Shown: positions 1 through 7,800 of the stretch, piece after piece
Layout: each line of letters starts with the position of its first letter
Numbering within the stretch: the stretch's first letter is position 1
From: an uncultured Oscillospiraceae bacterium
Lineage (GTDB): Bacteria; Bacillota; Clostridia; Oscillospirales; Oscillospiraceae
DNA: 13,103 nt
Direction of reading: 5' to 3'
Assembly (NCBI GenBank): GCA_958438185.1
Contig: CAUBQU010000012.1
Coordinates: 1-13,103 of the forward strand
Position numbers and translations under genes: made by a program
The notes under the pieces: generated by a model
Told to the model about the DNA's origin: nothing
Database searches by the model: none
Seen by the model: the letters and a program-made list of their open reading frames with translations, nothing else

Positions 1-681
1 ATTATCATGGACGGCAACGGCCGCTGGGCCAAGCGCCGGGGGATGCCCCGGTACGCCGGGCATGCCTACGGCGCCGAGACCTTCCGCCGCATCGCCAACC
101 ACTGCCGGGATATCGGCGTCCGCTATCTGACGGTCTACGCCTTCTCGACAGAGAACTGGAAGCGCTCGGAGGAGGAGATCAGCGCCATCATGCGCCTGCT
201 GGGCGATTATCTGAAGGAAGCCCTGGCGGATATGGATAAAAACCGGGTCCGCTTCGTCTTCTTCGGCGATCTGACCCGCCTTTCGCCGGAGCTGCAGGCC
301 CTGTGCCAGCAGGCGACGGACCGCTCCCGGCAATATGACGGGGTGCAGGTCAATTTCTGCCTGAATTACGGCGGGCGGGATGAGATCCTGCGGGCCGCCC
401 GGCGCTTTGCCCAGGCCTGCCTGGACGGCAAAGCAAAGCCGGAGGACCTGACGGCGGCGCAGTTTTCGGACCTCCTCTATTCCGCCGGCGTACCGGACCC
501 GGAGCTGGTCATCCGCCCCAGCGGGGAGCTGCGCACGTCCAACTTCCTGCCGTGGCAGACGGCGTATTCCGAATACGTATTTCTCGATAAACTCTGGCCC
601 GACTTTACGGCAGAGGATCTCGACGCGGCCATCGACGCCTATCGGCATCGCTCGCGCCGTTTTGGAGGTGCCAAACCATGA
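1..681 (+). CDS. uppS: Isoprenyl (undecaprenyl diphosphate) synthase, 5' truncated by the window edge
   Basis: Cis-prenyltransferase that condenses isopentenyl diphosphate units onto farnesyl diphosphate to make undecaprenyl diphosphate, the lipid carrier for peptidoglycan and other wall polymers; cytoplasmic, at the membrane face. The reading frame is open from base 1 (Ile-Ile before the Met at base 7). That Met belongs to the family hallmark MDGNGRWA, whose Asp is catalytic, so it is not the true start and roughly 15-25 N-terminal residues lie outside the window. Other family signatures are FSTENWKR, NYGGRDEI and, near the C-terminus, RPSGELRTSNFLPWQ, which binds diphosphate and continues into the conserved AYSEYVF. 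The stop overlaps the start of cdsA by 4 nt, so translation is probably coupled. This is the first visible gene of the envelope/isoprenoid block. In Bacillota frr and pyrH usually lie upstream, but that cannot be seen here. Confidence 0.95.
   Translation: MIMDGNGRWAKRRGMPRYAGHAYGAETFRRIANHCRDIGVRYLTVYAFSTENWKRSEEEISAIMRLLGDYLKEALADMDKNRVRFVFFGDLTRLSPELQALCQQATDRSRQYDGVQVNFCLNYGGRDEILRAARRFAQACLDGKAKPEDLTAAQFSDLLYSAGVPDPELVIRPSGELRTSNFLPWQTAYSEYVFLDKLWPDFTAEDLDAAIDAYRHRSRRFGGAKP
664..668 (+). promoter_or_regulatory. Ribosome binding site of cdsA
   Basis: GGAGG followed by a 9-nt spacer to the ATG at 678. It lies inside the last codons of uppS and fixes the cdsA start at the ATGA overlap. Confidence 0.75.
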
Positions 682-1493
682 AAACTAGAATTATCTCCGC
701 CGCCATCGCGCTGCCGTTATTCCTGGCGGTCCTGCTGGTGCCGGTGACCTGGCCGACGGCCCTGCTGCTTGCGGCGATGTGCGCCATCGGCGCCCGGGAG
801 CTGCTGTGGGCGACGGGCCTGGTGTCCCATAAGCGGCTGGTGGCCTATGCTATGGCCTGCGGGGCACTGGTGTGCCTGTGGAGCTATCTGGGCTGCCCCC
901 GCTGGCTGGGCCTTGCGGGCGTGACGGCTTTCTTCCTGGCCCTGGCTGGGGAGCTGCTGGCGGCCCACGCCAAGCTCAGCTTTTCCGAGATCGCCGCGAC
1001 GGCCTTTGCCGGGCTGCTGGTCCCGCTGCTGCTGTCCGCCCTGGTGCGCATCCGCTGCATGGAGCACGGCGCGGCGCTGATCTTTATGCCCCTGGTCTTG
1101 GCCTTCACGTCGGACTCCGGCGCATATTTCGCGGGCCGGGCCTTCGGCAAGCATAAGCTGGCCCCGGTCATCAGCCCGAAGAAGACGGTCGAGGGCGCCA
1201 TCGGCGGCGTTGCCAGCACGGTGCTGTTCGTCCTGCTCTATGGCCTGGTGCTGCAGCTGGCCTACGGCTTCCAGGTGCACTACTGGGCGGGCCTCGTCTA
1301 TGGCATCGCGGGCGCTGTGTGCGGCATGGTGGGGGACCTGACGTTCTCCGTCGTCAAGCGCCAGGCGGGGATCAAAGACTATGGCAATGTCCTGCCCGGC
1401 CACGGCGGCGTGCTGGACCGGTTTGACAGCATGGTCGCCGTCGCCCCGGTGGCGGAGCTGCTGCTGCTGGTGCTGCCCTTTGCTGTCAAATAA
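678..1493 (+). CDS. cdsA: Phosphatidate cytidylyltransferase (CDP-diacylglycerol synthase)
   Basis: Integral membrane enzyme that makes CDP-diacylglycerol from phosphatidic acid and CTP, the branch point for phosphatidylglycerol, cardiolipin and related phospholipids. The protein has 271 residues, normal for the family, and is mostly hydrophobic with about seven or eight membrane segments. The C-terminal family signature is present at residues 224-250: it opens SVVKR, contains IKDYGNVLPGHGG and ends LDRFD, holding the acidic residues expected to bind metal. An earlier conserved stretch, SDSGAYFAGRAFGKHKL, followed by SPKKTVEG, also fits the family. The start at 678 is supported by GGAGG nine bases upstream and by the ATGA overlap with uppS. 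Thirty-three bases separate it from dxr. The uppS-cdsA-dxr order is the standard Bacillota arrangement, so the assignment is firm. Confidence 0.96.
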   Translation: MKTRIISAAIALPLFLAVLLVPVTWPTALLLAAMCAIGARELLWATGLVSHKRLVAYAMACGALVCLWSYLGCPRWLGLAGVTAFFLALAGELLAAHAKLSFSEIAATAFAGLLVPLLLSALVRIRCMEHGAALIFMPLVLAFTSDSGAYFAGRAFGKHKLAPVISPKKTVEGAIGGVASTVLFVLLYGLVLQLAYGFQVHYWAGLVYGIAGAVCGMVGDLTFSVVKRQAGIKDYGNVLPGHGGVLDRFDSMVAVAPVAELLLLVLPFAVK

Positions 1494-1511
1494 CCTGGAA
1501 TCTCCCTTTGG

Positions 1512-1518
1512 AAGGAGG
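1512..1518 (+). promoter_or_regulatory. Ribosome binding site of dxr
   Basis: AAGGAGG with an 8-nt spacer to the ATG at 1527. Two ATG codons are in tandem (1527 and 1530); the spacing favours the first. Confidence 0.75.
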
Positions 1519-1526
1519 AACGCGCG

Positions 1527-2684
1527 ATGATGCAAGCCATTTCCGTCCTCGGCTCCACCGGCTCCATTGGCCGCCAGACCCTGGACGTTGCCGCAAAGCT
1601 GGGGACCCGCGTGGTCTGCCTGGCCGCCGGGCAGAATCTTGACCGGATGGAGGCCCAGTGCCGCCAGTTTCACCCGCGCCTTGCTGTGATGGCGACGCGG
1701 GAAGCTGCCGCGGCCCTGAAGCTGCGCCTGGGCGACTGCGCCATTGAAGTGATGTACGGGATGCAGGGCCTGCTTGCCGCCGCGACGCTGCCGGAGGCCG
1801 ACGCCGTTGTCACCGCTGTCGTCGGGATGCTGGGCCTGCGGCCCACCCTCGCGGCCATTGACGCGGGCAAGCGCATCTGCCTTGCCAATAAAGAGACGCT
1901 GGTCTGCGCCGGGGAGCTGGTCATGGCCCGGGCCCGGGAGAAGGGCGCGGAGATCATCCCTGTGGATTCGGAGCACTCGGCCATCTTCCAGTGCCTGATG
2001 GGCCAGCCGAAAAACCGGGTGCGCCGCCTGCTTGTCACCTGCTCCGGCGGCCCGTTCTACGGCATGACGCCGGACGAGCTGCAGCGCGTCACAAAGCACG
2101 ACGCCCTGCGCCACCCCAACTGGACCATGGGCCCCAAGATCACCGTCGACTGCGCAACGCTGATGAACAAGGGCTTAGAGCTGATCGAGGCCATGCGCCT
2201 GTACGGCCTGCCCCTTTCCCAGGTGGAGGCCGTCATTCACCGGCAGAGCATCGTCCACTCTTTGGTGGAATTTTGCGACGGGGCCGTCCTGGCGCAGCTG
2301 GGCACGCCGGATATGCGCCTGCCCATCCAGCTGGCCCTGACCTATCCCGACCGCCTGCCCAGCCCGGCCCCGGACCTGGACCTGCTCACCTGCGGGCCCT
2401 TGACCTTCGCCGCGCCGGACGAAGCGGCCTTCCCGTGCCTGCGGCTTGCCAAACAGGCGGCCGCCCAGGGTGGCTGCGCCTGCGCCGCGCTGAACGGGGC
2501 CAACGAAGCGGCGGTCGCGCTGTTTTTGGAGGAAAAAATCGGCTTTTATGATATCCCGCGCCTGGTCGAGGCGGCCCTGGCCCAAGCGCCGGGCACGAAG
2601 GACCCGGATCTGGAGGCGATCCTGGCGGCTGACGCGGCAGCGCGGCAGTCAGTCGCGGTCGCAGCGCGCGGGATCGTGAGGTAA
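1527..2684 (+). CDS. dxr: 1-deoxy-D-xylulose 5-phosphate reductoisomerase
   Basis: Catalyses the NADPH-dependent rearrangement and reduction of 1-deoxy-D-xylulose 5-phosphate to 2-C-methyl-D-erythritol 4-phosphate, the committed step of the MEP isoprenoid pathway; cytoplasmic, and the known target of fosmidomycin. The protein has 385 residues, typical for the family. The N-terminal nucleotide-binding loop GSTGSIG is at residues 9-15. NKETLV begins at 121. The metal-binding PVDSEHSAIFQ has Asp147 and Glu149. Further on come SGGPF, HPNWTMGPKITVD, NKGLELIEA with its metal-binding Glu, HRQSIVHSLVEF and, near the C-terminus, NGANEAAV. The gene lies between cdsA and rseP, with only 5 nt before rseP, consistent with one transcript. 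Its product feeds the pathway that IspG later completes and that ultimately supplies UppS. Confidence 0.97.
   Translation: MMQAISVLGSTGSIGRQTLDVAAKLGTRVVCLAAGQNLDRMEAQCRQFHPRLAVMATREAAAALKLRLGDCAIEVMYGMQGLLAAATLPEADAVVTAVVGMLGLRPTLAAIDAGKRICLANKETLVCAGELVMARAREKGAEIIPVDSEHSAIFQCLMGQPKNRVRRLLVTCSGGPFYGMTPDELQRVTKHDALRHPNWTMGPKITVDCATLMNKGLELIEAMRLYGLPLSQVEAVIHRQSIVHSLVEFCDGAVLAQLGTPDMRLPIQLALTYPDRLPSPAPDLDLLTCGPLTFAAPDEAAFPCLRLAKQAAAQGGCACAALNGANEAAVALFLEEKIGFYDIPRLVEAALAQAPGTKDPDLEAILAADAAARQSVAVAARGIVR
2678..2681 (+). promoter_or_regulatory. Ribosome binding site deciding the TTG start of rseP
   Basis: GAGG inside the last codons of dxr, with an 8-nt spacer to the TTG at 2690. No ATG or GTG in frame precedes the conserved HELGH motif closely enough to be preferred, so a TTG start is the best reading. 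Confidence 0.6.
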
Positions 2685-2689
2685 TTGCT

Positions 2690-3757
2690 TTGTATATTCT
2701 GTTTGCGATTTTAATTTTCGGCTTTTTGATCTTCATCCACGAGCTGGGGCATTTTATGACGGCCAAGCTCCTGGGGGTGCAGGTCAATGAGTTTTCTATC
2801 TGCATGGGCCCGGCCCTGCTGCAGCGCACCCGGGGGGAGACGACCTACTCTCTGCGCCTGATCCCCATCGGCGGCTATTGCGCCATGGAAGGGGAGGACG
2901 AGGACAGCGACAATCCCCGGGCCTTCACCCGGGCCAAGACCTGGCGGCGGCTCATTATTCTCGCCGCCGGTGCATTTATGAATTTCCTGGCGGGCTTTCT
3001 CGTCGTGCTCATCCTGCTCAGCTCGGCCGACGGCTTCTCGACGCCGGTTATCGCCGATTTTTACGACGGCTGCGCCCTGGAATCCCAGGACGGCCTGCAG
3101 GCCGGGGACGAATTTTATAAGATAGACGGCGAGCGGGTCTATATCTACTCCGACGTCGCCATGCTCCTGTCGCGCAACACGACGGGCAAATTTGACTTGG
3201 AGCTCCGCCGGGACGGGCAGACCGTTAAGCTCTCCCAATTCCCGATGGAAAAGCAGACCTTCACCGTGGACGGCCAGGAGGTCGAGCTCTACGGGATGCA
3301 GTTTGCCACGGAGAAAAAGACGGCGGGGGGCCTTTTGAAAATGGCCTGGAACAACAGCCTCTATTTTGTCCAGCTGGTGAAGCTGGGTCTGCACGATCTG
3401 GTGACCGGCGCGGTGGGCCTGAAGGATATGAGCGGCCCTGTCGGCATCGTCAAGATCATTTCCGATACGGGCAACGCCGCCAAATCCGTCTCCGACGGGG
3501 TCAGCAATGTGCTGTACCTGGGGGCGTTCATCGCCATCAACCTGGCGGTCATGAATCTGCTGCCCCTCCCGGCGCTGGACGGCGGGCGCATCGTCTGCCT
3601 GCTGCTGACAGCCATCATCGAGGGCATCAGCCGGAAGAAGCTGAACCCCAAGTACGAGGGCTATGTCCACACGGCGGGCATGGTGCTGCTGCTGGCGCTG
3701 ATGCTGTTTATCACGTTCCACGACGTATTTGTACTCTTCACAGGAGGCTCCACATGA
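2690..3757 (+). CDS. rseP: Site-2 metalloprotease, RseP/RasP (MmpA) family
   Basis: Zinc intramembrane protease that cuts transmembrane segments of anti-sigma factors, signal peptide remnants and similar substrates during regulated intramembrane proteolysis. The protein has 355 residues. The zinc motif HELGH sits at residues 17-21 in the first membrane segment, and the third zinc ligand is in LPALDGG (Asp297) in the third. Membrane segments are visible at about 1-22, 90-112, 275-298 and 327-350. Between segments two and three is a PDZ-type substrate-gating domain (about 116-180), with GLQAGDEFYKIDGERV as its recognisable core. The start is TTG, preceded by GAGG at a good spacing; an ATG start would remove part of the catalytic segment. 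The stop overlaps ispG by 4 nt. The position after dxr matches rasP in Bacillus. The substrate cannot be told from the window. Confidence 0.94.
   Translation: MYILFAILIFGFLIFIHELGHFMTAKLLGVQVNEFSICMGPALLQRTRGETTYSLRLIPIGGYCAMEGEDEDSDNPRAFTRAKTWRRLIILAAGAFMNFLAGFLVVLILLSSADGFSTPVIADFYDGCALESQDGLQAGDEFYKIDGERVYIYSDVAMLLSRNTTGKFDLELRRDGQTVKLSQFPMEKQTFTVDGQEVELYGMQFATEKKTAGGLLKMAWNNSLYFVQLVKLGLHDLVTGAVGLKDMSGPVGIVKIISDTGNAAKSVSDGVSNVLYLGAFIAINLAVMNLLPLPALDGGRIVCLLLTAIIEGISRKKLNPKYEGYVHTAGMVLLLALMLFITFHDVFVLFTGGST
3742..3747 (+). promoter_or_regulatory. Ribosome binding site of ispG
   Basis: AGGAGG with a 6-nt spacer to the ATG at 3754, within the end of rseP. It supports coupled translation across the ATGA overlap. 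Confidence 0.75.
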
Positions 3758-4791
3758 CAAAGAGAATCCACGTGGGCGGCGTCGCCATTGGCGGCGGCGC
3801 CCCGGTCTCCATTCAATCCATGCTCAACACGAAGACGACGGACGTCCCCGGCTGTCTGGCCCAGCTGCGGGCCCTGGCGGCGGCTGGGTGCCAGATCGCC
3901 CGCCTGGCCATCCCCGACGCGGCGGCGGCAGCTGCTTTCCGGCACATTTGCGACGCTTCGCCGCTGCCCTTGGTAGCGGATATCCATTTTGACTACCGCC
4001 TTGCCATCGCTGCGGCGGAGGCAGGGGCGGCCAAGATTCGTATTAACCCCGGCAATATCGGCGGCGAGGATCGGGTCCGCGCCGTCGTCGACTGCTGCCG
4101 GATGCATAAGATCCCCATCCGCATCGGCGTCAACGGCGGCAGCCTGGAGCGCCGTCTGCTGGAAAAATACGGCCACGTCACGGCGGAGGCTTTGGTCGAG
4201 AGCGCGTTTTCCCATCTGGCGCTGCTGGAAAAATTCGGGTTTTATGATACGTGCGTTTCCATGAAATCCTCCAATGTCCCCATGATGATGGCGGCCTACC
4301 GCAGCTTTGCCGCCCAGTCCGATTATCCCCTCCACGTCGGCGTAACGGAGACGGGGACCCCGGCGCAGGGCGTTTTGAAATCCGCCATCGGCATCGGCGG
4401 GCTGCTGTGCCTGGGCATCGGCGATACCATCCGCGTCTCCCTGACGGCGGACCCGGTGCAGGAGGTCATCGCCGCCAAGCGCATTCTCAAGGCGGCGGGG
4501 CTGCGCCGGGCAGGTGTCAATCTCATCGCCTGCCCGACCTGCGGGCGGACGAGCATTGATCTCATCGGCCTGGCAAACCAGGTCGAGCAGGCCCTGGCCG
4601 ACTGCGAAAAGGAGATCACCGTAGCCGTCATGGGCTGCGTGGTCAACGGGCCGGGGGAGGCCCGGGAGGCGGACGTCGGCATCGCCGGGGGCGATGGCTG
4701 CGGCGTGCTGTTTGTGAAAGGCGAGCTGAAAGAGCGCCTGCCCTATGACCAGCTCCTCCCGGCGCTGCTGGCGTATATCGACAAGCTTTGA
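3754..4791 (+). CDS. ispG: 4-hydroxy-3-methylbut-2-enyl diphosphate synthase (GcpE)
   Basis: Iron-sulfur enzyme that reductively converts 2-C-methyl-D-erythritol 2,4-cyclodiphosphate to HMBPP, the penultimate step of the MEP pathway; cytoplasmic, using flavodoxin or ferredoxin electrons. The protein has 345 residues and is of the short bacterial type: an N-terminal TIM barrel (VQ-type start, VSIQSMLNTKT, then ADIHFDYRLA and KIRINPGNIG) and a C-terminal cluster domain. The [4Fe-4S] ligands are visible as CPTCGR (Cys260, Cys263) and AVMGCVVNGPGEA (Cys295, Glu302). It overlaps rseP by 4 nt and is followed after 11 nt by polC, so it belongs to the same block. Its presence together with dxr puts two MEP steps in one transcript. 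In Bacillus proS occupies this region; here no proS lies between rseP and polC. Confidence 0.97.
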   Translation: MTKRIHVGGVAIGGGAPVSIQSMLNTKTTDVPGCLAQLRALAAAGCQIARLAIPDAAAAAAFRHICDASPLPLVADIHFDYRLAIAAAEAGAAKIRINPGNIGGEDRVRAVVDCCRMHKIPIRIGVNGGSLERRLLEKYGHVTAEALVESAFSHLALLEKFGFYDTCVSMKSSNVPMMMAAYRSFAAQSDYPLHVGVTETGTPAQGVLKSAIGIGGLLCLGIGDTIRVSLTADPVQEVIAAKRILKAAGLRRAGVNLIACPTCGRTSIDLIGLANQVEQALADCEKEITVAVMGCVVNGPGEAREADVGIAGGDGCGVLFVKGELKERLPYDQLLPALLAYIDKL

Positions 4792-4793
4792 GG
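4790..4793 (+). promoter_or_regulatory. Ribosome binding site deciding the polC start
   Basis: GAGG overlapping the ispG stop codon, with a 9-nt spacer to the ATG at 4803. This favours that ATG over the in-frame TTG at 4788, which overlaps the ispG stop but has no site at a usable distance. Confidence 0.6.
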
Positions 4794-4802
4794 CGACTGC
4801 GT

Positions 4803-7800
4803 ATGGATGTAACATTTCAGACCCTCTTCCCCCAATTCACCCCGCCGGCCACCCTGGCGGACGCCCCGGTGCAGCATGTCGACCTGTACCCGGCCCAGCG
4901 CCGGGTCCGCATCGAGCTGACGCCGGGCAGCTATCTGCCCACCCGGGAGCTGGACGACGCGGCGGACACCATCGCCACGCTTTATGACCTGCACCAGGTG
5001 GAGTTTTCCTGCCGCTACGCCCCGGAGCTGCTTGCGCAGATGGATTTTTTTGACCTGGGCAGAATTTTTATTCAGCATAACCCCCTGGCCGCCGGCGCGC
5101 TGGCCGGGGCGGCCTGGCATCTCGAGGGCGAGACGCTGCACGTCGGCCTCGTCGCCAACGGCGTTGCCTATCTCGAGCCCGGCATCCCGGCGGTCCGGCA
5201 GTTTATCGCCGACCGGTTTGGCCGCCAGGTCGAGATCCAGATCGACGCCCACCAGGAGCTGGAGGGCCAGGCCCTGTTTGACGCCACCGCTGCCCTGCGC
5301 CAAAAGGCGATGACCGAGCAGCCCCAGCCCGTCGTCAAGGCGAGCGCGCCGGGGAAGGCAGCCCGGGCGGCCCGGCCCACGGCGGCGGATATGATCTTCG
5401 GCAAGCCCTTCTCCGGCAAGGCCCTGCCCATGAAGGACCTGGAGCAGGATATGTACAAGGTCGTCGTGGAAGGGGAGGTCACCGTCATCAACCACCGGGA
5501 GCTGAAAAAGCGCGGCGCGTGGATCATCAGCTTCGATATGACGGACCACACCGGCTCCGCCCGCATCCACTGCTTTATGGAGGCGGCCCAGGCCAAGCCG
5601 ATCTTAGAGGGCGTCCAGGGCCCCAATGCGAAGAAAAAGAAGCCCGGCTCCTGGCTCCGGGTCCACGGGAAGGTGACGGTCAACCGCTATGACGGCGAGC
5701 TGGTCATCGAGCCCTTCGGCATCATGAAGGGCAAGCGCCCCGAACGGCAGGACACGGCCCCCGTCAAGCGGGTGGAGCTGCATTTACATACGAACATGTC
5801 CTCCATGGACGCCCTGACGGATACGACCCTGGCCGTGCGCCAGGCCGCCGCCTGGGGCATGCCTGCCATCGGCATCACGGACCACGGCGTCGCCCAGGCC
5901 TACCCCGACGCGATGCACACCGTCGAGGGCGGCTGCACCGTCGCCGGGACGGACCAGCCGATGAAGATCCTCTACGGCTGCGAGGGATATTATGTCAACG
6001 ACGTCGACGACCGCGTCGTCGTCCACGGCGTGCGGGACCTGCCGCTGCGGGGGGACTTCGTCGCCTTCGACCTGGAGACGACGGGCCTCTCCAGCCGCAC
6101 CGAGCGCATCACCGAGATCGGCGCGGTCATCTTCCGGGACGGCCAGCCCTGTGAGCGGTTCCAGACCTTTGTGAACCCCCACCGCCGACTGAGCCAGAAA
6201 ATCGTCGACCTCACCGGCATCACCGATGCCATGCTGCGCGACGCCCCGGAGATCGAGCAGGTGCTGCCGGAATTTCTGCAGTTCTGCGGCGATCTGCCCC
6301 TGTGCGCCCACAATGCGGATTTTGACGTCGGCTTTATCCAGGCCGCCTGCCAGCGGCAGGGGATCAGCTACGCGCCGACGTATTTCGACACCCTGATCCT
6401 GGCGCAGAACCTGCTGCCGAATCTGGGCAAATACAAGCTCAATCTCGTCGCCGACGCCCTGAGTCTGCCGGATTTCCAGCACCACCGGGCATCCGACGAC
6501 GCCGTCACCTGCGGCTATCTCCTGGCCCGCTTTGTTCCCATGCTGGAGGAGCGGGGCATCACCCGGGTGCCGGAGATCAACCCCCTGATGGCTCAGCTGC
6601 GCTCCGGCGGCCGCCTGGACGGGCGGCACACCCGCCACATCCTGCTCTTTGCCAAAAACCAGACGGGCCTGCGGAATCTCTATCACCTCATCAGCCTCAG
6701 CAACCTGGAGTATTTCAAGCGGGTCCCCCGGATGCCCAAGTCCCAGCTCCTGCGCTACCGAGAAGGGCTCATCATCGGCTCGGCCTGCGAGGCCGGGGAG
6801 CTGTTCCAGGCTGTCGTCGCCCACAAGAGCGATGCGGAGCTGGAGCGTATTGCGTCGTTCTACGATTTCTTGGAGATCCAGCCCCTGTGCAACAACCGCT
6901 TTATGTTAACCAAGGGCCTGGCCCAGGATGAAGAAGAGTTGCGGGAATTCAACCGCACCATCGTCCGCCTGGGGAAAAAGCTAGGCAAGCCCGTCGTTGC
7001 CACCGGCGACGTCCACTTCCTCAACCCGGAGGATGAGATCTTCCGCCACATCCTGCTGGCGACCAAGGGCTTTGACGACGCGGACAAGCCCCTGCCCCTC
7101 TACCTGCGCTCGACGGACGAGATGCTCCAGGAGTTTGCCTATCTTGGGGAGGAGACGGCGTACGAGGTCGTTGTCAAGAACACGAACCTCATCGCCGATA
7201 TGTGCGATACCGTCCGCCCCGTGCCGCATAACCTGTTCGCCCCCGCCATTGAAAACTCGGTGGAGGACCTCAAAAGCCTCGTCTACGGCAAGCTGCACCG
7301 GCTCTATGGCGAAAACCCGCCGGAGCTCATCACCCAGCGCGTCGAGACGGAGCTGCACGATATCATCAACTGCCACTACGACGTCATCTATATGTCTGCC
7401 CAGAAGCTGGTGCAGAATTCCCTGGAGCACGGCTACCTCGTCGGCTCCCGTGGCTCGGTTGGCTCGTCCATCGTGGCGTATCTTTCGGGCATCACGGAGG
7501 TCAACTCCTTCCCGCCCCACTACCGCTGCACGAATCCAGACTGCAAATTCACGACCTTTGACGTCACCTCCATCACCGCCCTCGACGAAGCGGACCCTGA
7601 TCCAAAGAAACGGGAGGACGCCATCCGGGCCAAGCGCGATGCCGCTTGCGGCGCGGACCTGCCCGACGCCGTCTGCCCCAAGTGCGGGGCCAAGTTTGCC
7701 AAGGAGGGATTCAATATCCCCTTCGAGACCTTCCTCGGCTTCGGCGGCGACAAGGTCCCGGATATCGACCTCAACTTCTCCGGCGAATACCAGGCCCAGG

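Noticed and set aside
717..2114. 465-codon open frame on the minus strand across cdsA and dxr
   Set aside because: It lies opposite two clear genes; GC-rich codons make long antisense frames, and its composition (Gln, Gly, Arg, His) matches no family.
2711..3760. 349-codon open frame on the minus strand opposite rseP
   Set aside because: Antisense shadow of a gene with intact zinc protease motifs; no recognisable protein features.
4788..4802. TTG start of polC overlapping the ispG stop
   Set aside because: No ribosome binding site at a usable distance, whereas GAGG lies 9 nt before the ATG at 4803.
3661..4815. 384-codon open frame on the minus strand opposite ispG
   Set aside because: Shadow of ispG, which carries all cluster ligands.
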